Source: Hippasteria phrygiana
Taxonomy: Eukaryota > Echinodermata > Asteroidea > Valvatida > Goniasteridae
NCBI GenBank assembly: GCA_037893225.1
Contig: JAZGUH010000421.1
Coordinates: 365,935 to 429,934 of the forward strand
Direction: 5' to 3'
DNA: 64,000 nucleotides
Below the pieces are notes generated by a model. It had not been told where the DNA came from. It saw only the letters and a program-made list of their open reading frames with translations, and ran no database searches. This document shows positions 1-10,600 of the stretch, in pieces; positions within the stretch are counted from its first letter, which is position 1, and each line of letters opens with the position of its first letter. Position numbers and translations under genes: made by a program.

Positions 1-585
1 AACAATTAACATCAACAATTAACATCAACAATTAACATCAACAATTAACATCAACAATTAACATCAACAATTAACATCAACAATTAACATCAACAACATC
101 AACAATTAACATCAACAACATCAACAATTAACATCAACAACATCAACAATTAACATCAACAACAGCAACAATTAACATCAACAACAGCAACAATTAACAT
201 CAACAACATCAACAATTAACATCAACAACAGCAACAATTAACATCAACAACAGCAACAATTAACATCAACAACAGCAACAATTAACATCAACAACAGCAA
301 CAATTAACATCAACAACAGCAACAATTAACATCAACAACAGCAACAATTAACATCAACAACAGCAACAATTAACATCAACAACAGCAACAATTAACATCA
401 ACAACAGCAACAATTAACATCAACAACAGCAACAATTAACATCAACAACATCAACAATTAACATCAACAACATCAACAATTAACATCAACAACAGCAACA
501 ATTAACATCAACAACAGCAACAATTAACATCAACAACAGCAACAATTAACATCAACAACAGCAACAACAGCAACAATTAACATCT
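1..585. repeat. 22-bp minisatellite (AACAATTAACATC + AACAACAGC)
   Basis: Begins as 13-bp units AACAATTAACATC and turns into a 22-bp higher-order unit in which a 9-bp AACAACAGC or AACAACATC spacer is added. Contains frequent TAA in forward frames, so it is not coding. It lies in an intron of, or 3' to, the MEGF-like gene. Confidence 0.95.
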
Positions 586-679
586 ACAGTGATAGCAACA
601 ACAGAAACAACAATTCAAACAGCAACATCATTTATCAGGATCAACATCACATAGCAAAATGGTGGCAATGACACATCAA

Positions 680-955
680 CAGCCGCAGCAGCAGCAGCCG
701 CAGCAGCAGCAGCCGCAGCAGCAGCAGCCGCAGCAGCAGCAGCCGCAGCAGCAGCAGCCGCAGCAGCAGCAGCCGCAGCAGCAGCAGCCGCAGCAGCAGC
801 AGCCGCAGCAGCAGCAGCCGCAGCAGCAGCAGCCGCAGCAGCAGCAGCCGCAGCAGCCGCAGCAGCAGCAGCAGCAGCCGCAGCAGCAGCAGCCGCAGCA
901 GCAGCAGCCGCAGCAGCAGCAGCCGCAGCAGCAGCAGCAGCAGCAGCCGCAGCAA
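680..955. repeat. 15-bp CAG/CCG repeat
   Basis: Near-perfect array of (CAG)4CCG, with three length variants. On the plus strand one frame reads as QQQQP repeats within a short ORF (659-1000); on the minus strand it reads as poly-Ala or Leu/Arg. No flanking conserved coding sequence was found, so it is treated as a repeat. Confidence 0.93.
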
Positions 956-1185
956 CCAAAATCACAAACAGTAAATTATAATTATAATTATTATTATTAG
1001 TTTATTCCACTCTCCTTTCGCAGCCCGTAGGCTGAAATGTGGTCAGGTTTACATTGAAAATCATTCAAAATTAGATAAGTAATACAAAATAGAATAACAA
1101 ATTTAATAAAATGTATTTTGACGTTTTCAGTGATGGAGAATACAACTAGAGAGAAATTGTGCAGACACACCACGTGAAGTATTAA

Positions 1186-1402
1186 CCCCTTGCGTGTACA
1201 GATGATGCCAAATGGCGCAAAAAAAAAAAACAGTGGCACCAGACCGGATGACGCCTATAGCCGCTATTTGTGCAGTTTCAACCATTATTTGATTATTGTG
1301 TCTGTTACGCTTGACTGCACAATCACATTATGTCCGTTTCGCTTGGCTGCAAAAGCCAACGCGACACCCAGGCGCCTCCTGTAAATAACCGTACTTAAGG
1401 GG
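1186..1402. mobile_element. TTAA MITE family 1 (CCCCTTGCGTAC ends), copy 1
   Basis: Left end TTAA-CCCCTTGCGTGTAC, right end GTACTTAAGGGG-ATAA (TTAA worn to ATAA). Shares internal sequence (AAATGGCGC, GGATGACGCC, GGCGCCTCC) with copies at 10962-11121 and 48535-48715. Lies just downstream of MEGF-like exon 8. Confidence 0.82.
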
Positions 1403-1447
1403 ATAATGAGATAAGTGGTTTTAACTTTAATGTCAGCATATACTCAC

Positions 1448-1686
1448 CTGCAGCTACCATCAACATTTGAGCAAGTTCCTCCATTCTTGCATTGGCACCT
1501 GTCCAGACACTGCTCACCAAAGTAGCCATAAGGACATAACATCTCACACCGTTGACCTATGAACCCTGGTTGACACATACAAGTTCCTGTGACCGATTGA
1601 CATGGTGACTGGTTGTAACACTGGCAGGTTTCTGCACAGTTTTTCCCATAGGAACCTTCACGGCAGACTTGTGTACAAACTTCACC
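1448..1686 (-). CDS. MEGF-like exon 8: two EGF modules, last exon in window
   Basis: 239 bases. Encodes [20 protein letters not shown], then a QSVTGTCMC module and a second full module with [14 protein letters not shown]. Acceptor ACTCAG, donor GTGAGT at 1447-1442. Further 3' exons are not found between 1 and 1441, so the gene continues left of the window. Confidence 0.9.
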
Positions 1687-4600
1687 CTGAGTCAAGATCA
1701 AAACTCAACATTTAAGTAATGTTTTCAATTTTTACAAAATACACTTAAAATGGGTTATCTGTTCTAGAAAACTGGATTTTTCCTCTAAATGAATTTAAAT
1801 GAATTATCAAACCAATTTCTAGTCCTCCAAAGGAAGCAATTCTAGAGGAAGTACAATTTAAGAAGCAAACCGAATTTAACTGGAAAGCTAATAACTTTAG
1901 TTGTGCCACAGAATTAGCTATTCAACTTAAAACTTTATTTTTCGAAGCACCACACCCAAAACACAGACATAAGACTCTAAGAGAACAGTCCGACTAAGAA
2001 ATGTTAAGTCACTTGTTCTCTTCCTGTCTCTTGCCTTCTTAAACATTTAAAGGGTGGGTGCAATGAAATTGTATAACTCTTTTACAATAAGAAATATGAT
2101 TCAAATGTGTTTTTCGTATCTCTGCCCATTTTGGGTTTTTAATTTTTCCGGAATAAAGTTCCCCCTTTCTCTATTGTTTCCGCACCCCTAATAGCGCGAC
2201 GTCATCTCAAGAACACGGAAACTCAGCGAGAGTAGTTTGATCACATGTGTGCGTGTGTGTACGTGTGGATGTATGCCGTTGTTGAGGGAAACCAGCCACG
2301 CGCGATTAAATAGCTTTGGATGAAGGGACCAGATAAGCATTTCTCGTCACGTTAAAATCTACAAACAGAATCTTTTGGATCTGAATCCGACAATCAAGAC
2401 TTGTTGATTTTAGACTCGTTGATTCAGACACTTCTTCGGAACATTATTAAGGCAAGGAAGAGGAGGATCTTGGAGCTCTTCTAGCTAAATTCTTTAGCTA
2501 GGTAGCCCTGCAATAGACTGTCACAGCAAGCCTCACACCTTGACACAATTTACAATGTCCAACCACTGCAGCGACTATGGTCTGACAAAATCCTGACATA
2601 TGACGGATGTGTGGTGAGCGGCTGTCATTGGTCAGTATGTTTTAGGGGCGGAGCTTAATAGATTGCTCTACTAGTCCTAAGTCTTACCGTGAATCCTGGT
2701 GGGCAATCACACGCCCCGGTCCTTGCGTCACAAACTCCGTTATTCTGACATTGGCACTGCATCGAGCAGTTTGCCCCGTGGGTTCCAACAGGACATGGGC
2801 TCTCACACCTACATGGGATGATAGCGACAAGTTTAATAAGACTGAAAAATTCATCAGTTTCTTTAGAACGACCACTTTCTTTCCACTCATCAATGTGACT
2901 TAAGGCTTTGCAGAGTGGAGGTTACAACAAAGAGAATTTTTTACAGATATACAGTCGACTCTCGGTAATAAGAGCTCGGTTAAGACGAGAACCCGGTTAA
3001 GACGAGAATTTTCGTTGGTCCCGACCGAATTGTGCACATTCTTATGGGAGAAAATTCCATTAATACGAGCTATGTCATGTCTGTTTACACAAGAACTCGG
3101 CTAAGACGAGCATTTTTTGCGGCCCGATTGAGCGCAAATGCATGTATTGTTATCTATTTTCCACTAACATTTTGGAAAACAACCTGTCAATCAGCGAATC
3201 CATTCAATTTGATAAGTAATTGTAATGTTCGTTAATTCTGCAGTGCGGTTTTCACTCCGCGTACACATACACATCACCTGTTTGTGTCTCATGCCGCAAT
3301 GATAATGGCGTAGTCATAATGCTCGCTAATCCGGCTCTGCGGTTTTCACTCCATGTAGACATCAGCTGTTTGTGTCTCGAACGTGCCGCTAGAGGGGGCT
3401 ATTAAAAGGTGGACAATGGGCGATTGCGGTTCCCGTGCCGCTATTGAGGGGTTTCTTTATGGCGGCTTTCATGCCGCCGGAACGCGTAAACTGTGAAAGC
3501 AGTAGCCTGCACTTGCTTTCGTTCCCCTTCCAGCCAGCAGGAAAAAAAATAACCCAACCATGCCAAGGCAATCATGAAAAGCAAAATAATTGGCGCCCTC
3601 TTTTGTTCAGTTATATCAATTCCGTTTGTAACTCAAAATATTTAATTTACCCCCAGGATTATCAATTAATTTTAGAGCTTTTTAATCCCCAATAGTCGTA
3701 CCCCAACATTTCAAATTTTACCGTAAAAAATAGTCATTAATGAAGACCCCCCACGATCGAGAAACGCCCTCTGTTGTCCCAAAAAAAATGCACTGGTTTC
3801 CTCCCTTTTGTGCCTTATGCTAGTTTCCGTGATGGTTACCAACTAACAAGAGCCCGGCCCCATCAAGATTGTTGTGTATGATGGAAATACTTACGTGCGT
3901 GTAGCTAATAATGCAGTGGTTTGCAGTGATCTTGGCAGCTCAAATCGCCCGGTCAGCGAACTCCAGAGGTTTTGTTCTTGTGCTCCGGTGTTGTTTTAAT
4001 AAATATTACTGCTTGTTTTATTAAAAATCAGCTTGCAACATTTTCATACATGTAACCAATATAAAGCAATACAATGTTATCGACGCGATGTGCGTGGCGT
4101 TTACATCGTGTTTGGGGCCTATCCACGCATCACATTTATACAAAATAAAGGGAAAAACCTGCAGCCCGGATAGGACGAGAGCCCGGATAATACGAGATAT
4201 TTGCGTAAGTCCCGAGGACCTCGTATTAACGAGAGTCGACTGTACAATGTGAAGTAATTAACTGAAAAATGATGGTTCTTCCAGATGTTACGGTCAGTAT
4301 GCTCTGATCATCAACGACAGGTGGACTCCAAAGAGCAGAAATCCCGATCACTGCGATAAGCTCAAGGAATGGCATCCTAACTAAAGTATAAAATCCGCAA
4401 ACACAACACAGTTTCTCAAGACATCGGATTCCACATCAACGACATTTGGTCCCAACTCATCAAACGCCATACATCCTACACCCACACCACCCAACAAGCT
4501 ACTGCCACACCCCAACGCACACAACAGCATCCAGTCGTCACTTTTATAGGCACCCAGAAGGCATAAAAGCTGCAGCAACTCCGCATCGCATCACATCACT

Positions 4601-7600
4601 CACACTCCTGAGGACGGAGAGAGCACACTGTCCAAAACGTCGAGTTACACAATCACCCCGGTTCTTTTTAGAACCACACTTCTTCCTAAAAGAGATTTAT
4701 TTCACATGGTGTTACCCGCAATCCCAGTCTCTCTCATATCGCACCCACCATGCAAAGCTTCAAATCGTATCTAAAGTATAAAACTATGGAGGTTACACCC
4801 GAGTCCTTCACAGATGGGTTTGTAGTAGCTGAAATGGTGCTGTGCTGGCTATGGGTCAGTTAAATTTAACCTCATTCAAATTGGAAAAAAAAATCTGATT
4901 ATTTGGAACAATTAACCAGTTTTACAAGTTGAATACTTTCATTTCACTTTAAATAAAATATTTCTAAATCTCTACTTTAGATTTTCTGAAACTAATTCAA
5001 GAAACTGAATTTGTTACGGAAAGAGATATTGTTTGAAAATCCATTTATTAGAAATAATTAACTTCAATCACAAATGATGCAAGGACTAACAATGCTCCTT
5101 GGAAGCCAGTTGCACACTGACACGCCCCGGTCACATGATGACAAATCGCTCCATTCATACATCGACAAGTTTGTCCACAGTCTGCACCAAACGATCCAGT
5201 TCTGCAATTTGAGCCGCAATTTATACCTGCGGGAAACGATAACAAATGCAATGTTAAAGTGTTAGCCATACATGATTATAAACTCCGGTTTCGAATGATC
5301 TCTAAAAAATAGCTTGTCAGAAAAAAGCTTTACTCACAAAAACATAGTTCTGAATAAAAGACTTTGTTCAGTGACATTGAAAATAGTCCTGGAGAACTGC
5401 AACTAACTGGCCACCATAGTCATAACAATGTCAACCGCACAGACATAGCAGAGCTTGCAATGTCTGTTTCCTTGGTCGAGAATGAATTTCTGTGACCATT
5501 TCGTTGTAAAGTTTTCTCGGGGTGGGCAGATTATCATCGATGCAAGGGGCTTCATATTCAGACAACATGAGGCAACTCTTATCATAAAGTTTGGGCGTGG
5601 TATAGAGCACCGAAGTGATGACGTCAATGCAATGTTTGGAACCAGAATACTTTTGTTATGCTGTTTACAAAGGAACAGTCGAAATTTACATTTGTTTGGA
5701 ACCAGTTGTCATGCCAATTGACGTCAGACTTCAGTACTCTATACATAAGGTCTGGCCGTGTCCGAACAGGCTTCCCAAGCTCTGTATTTGCAACTGCCGA
5801 AGATCTAGACCTACCTCCAGTTAAAAGATTCGGATGCAAAAGACGTATTTTCAGCCACAAAGGACTCCAATTGGAGTTGCCTGTGTGTTTTTACTACAGA
5901 ATATTACTGCATTTGTAAGTCTACAACATTTCAATGAAATTCTTTAAAACCCTAACCCTGCCAGACGCAGCACATAATTCTAAACAGTGCATCTGTGGTG
6001 ACAGCTTGACCTTGCTGCACTCTGCACACAAGTCAATGTGACAAATTATGCAATCTGATGCGTCTGGCAGGGTTTCTAGCTAAAATATCCTGGAGGGTTA
6101 GAGTTAATTTCAGAAATTCAAATTTTGAAAATTGGGAAGTTTCCTCTCTCTGGAAATTGAATTTACCTGTATAGCCAGGAGCACAAGTGCAATCACCTGT
6201 AACAGTATCACAGGTTGCACCGTTAAGGCAACCACAAGGAAAAGTACAGTTAGGACCCCACTGGTTTGCCAAACACTCTGTAATAAAACAAAAAGTAAAG
6301 ATTCACTTATTCTTACAGTTTGTGCACCGTGTCAATGTATTTGTATTCGGCCAAAATGTAATGGCTAGAATTGCTTTATTATTTACTCAGAGAGTTTGCG
6401 TCATTTTTTTGTTTTATGTAGTTTCTGTATTGTAAAATAATACAGCCAATTTGTTTCTGCCATGAAATAACAAAAAAGTGACTTTTGAGAACTATTTTTA
6501 TCAAGTCCCCTCTAGCGCAGCATAGCCCGCTGATGCCATTTGTCTAAAAGTGGTCGCTGCGGGCAGCAAACAATTCTGACGTCATAGTACGAACTCCTCT
6601 TTTGTTCCTAGTGCTAAACACAAAAGGGAGTTCGTCCTATGATGTCAGAATTGTTTGCTGCCCGTAGCAATGACTTTTAGACAAATGGCACCAGTGGGCT
6701 AGAGGGGCCTTGATAAACCTGCTCTCAAAAGTCACTTTTTTGTTATTTCATGGCAGAAATAATTGGCCATTATATTTTACAATACGCAATCTGCATAAAA
6801 CTAAAAAATTACACAAACTTCTCTCAGCAATCAACATCATCTTTAAAGGTAGTATACAACATTTGCTTTTTGCTGCAATTTTTGGAAATGAATGGATTTG
6901 GGGGTTTAGTATTTTATAGCAAATACTGTAACACTGATGACCCATTTAAAGTTGTGTGTGAATAGATGCCGGGAAAGAAAAAGAGAAAAAAATGCTGTAC
7001 TTGTACTCTGATTCCTTGACCCTACTTCAGACAAACAGAACAATTTATAGACATTTTGGAATTATCAAACCGGACTACATGTAGCTGACTTGCACCCATT
7101 CACGGAAGTGGACTAAGAAAATTGGGGTGCAGTATTTGAAAAAAGTCAGTTTCTTCCAATGGTGGTCGGCCGACCATCGCTGGAAATTGATACAAAATTC
7201 CACTTTTCTGGAAAAAGACAGCACACCAGGTGCCATGATTTCACAGGATCCTTGAGAATATTATTTACTTACAAACAGTAAGGTATTTCATAATAATTCA
7301 GTAGTTTTGTTTTTGATGCTTGCAAATGTTGTATATTACCTTTAAATACCTAAAAACAATTCTTAAATTGCTTGCAAAATCTTCAGGGAGAGCTATAAGA
7401 AACACACTGTTTCCCGTCTCCAACGAGAAAATCCGGAGAGGAAAACATACTCAGATCTAATAGAAGACAAGACACAACTAATCAAATTTACTGAAGAATA
7501 AATGTCTGTACGACTGTGTAAAACCACCTTTTTGAAACTGAAAATCTGTATCTAAAAACTAAAAATAAACCAAGTTACATTGTCAATGTTAAGGGAACAA

Positions 7601-10600
7601 CATAATTATAGGGAATGTGTGTTGAGACAATGAGTACTTTCATTTTTTCTATACAAACGTCTGGCATTTCAAGCTTTAAAATGTGTATCAGGAATGAAAC
7701 TAATGAACAATTATTGTGGATTATGGTACAGCCTTGTACATAATGGTCTCATTTTGGGATAACAAATTAGTAATTGGACTATAGGTTCATCGAATGCCAG
7801 TACACAACCTACACATTGTAAATTACAAAGCGAGGCAAAAGCACACAAAAAAATCAAGTCAACAGCTATGATGTGTGGGCTGGAACGTCATTGTTAAAAA
7901 GCTTTTCATATTTGCCAGGGAGGTCATTTAAGATAAAAAATGAACTGCAAAAAGAAACATTTGATGGAAAGTGATGAATCACGTTATGTAAGTGCAAAAA
8001 ACATACATGGAGGTTAAGAGTTGGTATTGTGGGTATTTGCGGATACGATCAAGGGTCCTGTGCATTCAGCTTTGGGTCACCATCTTTCTTTGTGTTCTGC
8101 AAAGGTTATGTTTGGTGTTTATCCCGACTTAGGCATGCAACTTGGAATTAACAAAAAACGAGGAAATTCCAATCTTTACAAGACTTTGTACTGTGTTTTT
8201 CAATTTACAATGGCATAAGTGTGAAGTGATAAACAAGGAAATCAGCTGATCCGAGGAAAAGTTGCATGTCCGCTGACTCGCATTTTTAAAAATAGCTTTT
8301 AGGGTTTAGATTAGATTGGATTACCAATGCAGTTTATCCAAAAAGCTTAAGAAAATTTACAATGTGTGGCGCTTCTATTCATTATCTTAAAACTAATTGT
8401 CATGACAGCCATATTTGTTCATGCACCACAAAATGGACTGTACACAGAAACCATGTCAGAGAGTTTACAGCATTTAGCATTAAACTCTGGCACTATATAA
8501 TCAATCCTATTCAAACCGAATTGTGTAGTGAGTTTTTCATCAAATTCATAGGATTTATTTGCTAAATATCTGTCCAAACAATGGGACTGAACTATTTTTT
8601 CTTCACAAGATTGTACATGGTAGATTTGCCAGATGTACTGCTGTAGACACCTTCAAGGAATTTTAAAATATCCTGATATATTTGATCTTGCTCTTCAAAC
8701 AAGCTGCACTCATTCCTTTTCTTTCAGAAAGTCAGTGATTAGTGTGGGTCCTCATCTTTCATTACCACAGTATTCTCAGTGTTTTTGAGTCAGAAACAAA
8801 TTCACAATCACCGCATTTTTCACGTGTTAGCCAACTTACACCACCAGGCTAAACACAAATATTAGGCTTACATTTCAGATGTTTCAATAGTCGAGAATAC
8901 TTACGACTGTTGCATGTAGTGCCCCTATAGCCTGACGAACAGATACAGATGCCTGGTGCCGTACATTGCCCATGTACACAACCATCTGTGCACAGAGCTA
9001 CACAGACAGAATTAAACAGACAGATGAACTACAAATTATTTCAATTTGAACCATGAGCTTCAACAACTAAATTAAATTACACTTTTTGTACGTTAGTCAA
9101 CTTGGAGGATTTGGCACGAATCCTGGTACTGTACTTTCCATTGATCTATATATTGAACTTTTTAGTACATAAACTTTGTGACTGAACCCTCTTGTGAATT
9201 TATCTAAATTGAATTCAACTGATGAACCCTCTTGTGTAAATTATGGAGATAATTGTGAATTTAACTAAATTTAATTTAGTTTTATAATTGAATAAGTTTT
9301 ATAACCGACTTTATTTTTTGATGGTCAACTTGTTTTCTAAGTTGAATTTCAGTAATCTTTTTACAGGCAGGTGGGCGGGGTCAAATTACCCCCCCCCCCC
9401 CACCAAAAAAAAACAATTATCAAGAGCCAAGTGTTTTAGCTGAATTCAATCTCAGAATGTTGTTTAGGGTGAATTTGTGTGTTTTTTACAATGAGGAAAT
9501 AAATCGCATAGTTGATTTCAAGCTTCATTTTCTAAAAACCAGGAAGCATGACTCTAACAAATTCAACCGTGGGCTAGGAATGAGGTACACAATGTACATG
9601 TACATGTACAGACAGATACGTTCAATCTTTGCTACTTTTCACCCGTTTCATGCACAACGTGGACCGAAACACAGGAAAACACTTCCATCCAAGGCTGAAA
9701 GGAACTCCGTACAATATTCCTGTATTTATGTTGCAGGAGAGGTCAAGGTGATTCACTCTAAATAAATACTGACCCTCCCACAGTAAAAGTGAAAATATTA
9801 CAGTTTTGCATTCCTCTTCTGAAAACTGCAGCAAATGAAACAGAATATTCTAAACGATGGAAAACGAAACATAACGTGCCTGACATGTTTTGCACATTCA
9901 AACAACAGTCAAGCCAGTTTCAATCATCTTGTTGGCCTTGTTTATGCACCCAAGGTGTTCTTTTTGAGTTTCACCCTCCCCCCCAAAAAAAAATGTGTAC
10001 ATGCTTTTTCTTCTGGAAATACTAAGTTAATCCGTTAAAAGTTACATTTTTCTAGATATATTTGATCATTTTTGAATCAGACATCAAACAAAAAGAAAAT
10101 CACCCTGGAAGTTTAGTAATCAATTAGTTTACAAGTGTAAAATTATTTGCAGCCCCAAAATAATTCAGATCCCTGAGGTAGATCTTTTGGGCAGTAGAGC
10201 TCTGAAGACAACGAAGAATTTTTAGAGGGTTTCAGATAGTTTATAGGTAACATAAAACATACCATTTGAAATACCATTACCAGAAAAAAAAATTAGGCGA
10301 AATAATAAAAAAAACATGTTTCGCGTCCCCACCCGCTTCCTTTTTGGAGGCCGCCTGGATATCTTTTTTTTACCACAGAAAAATTATGTATAAAAAATCA
10401 AAAATGTCAACCAGTCAATCGGAAAATAAATACTTGCAGGTCGGAATTTTTTGTTGCTGATATGGTGCTACAAACATACTAAAAAACACTTTAAATATGT
10501 TCAGTTCTCCTTTCCAACATGTCTCTTTCATTTTTAATGCGTCTTTGAACAGGGAAACACCAACGGTTGCCAGAATTCTTTTTTGACGGCCATCTTGAAA

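Noticed and set aside
1..585. CRISPR array
   Set aside because: Units are contiguous with no unique spacers, and the context is animal intronic DNA.
615..965. Poly-Ala and Leu/Arg frames on the minus strand
   Set aside because: Reverse readings of the same trinucleotide array.
659..1000. Open frame encoding a Gln/Pro-rich protein
   Set aside because: It is entirely the CAG/CCG array with a few flanking residues; no splice sites or conserved flanks, and it lies in the intron side of an opposite-strand gene.
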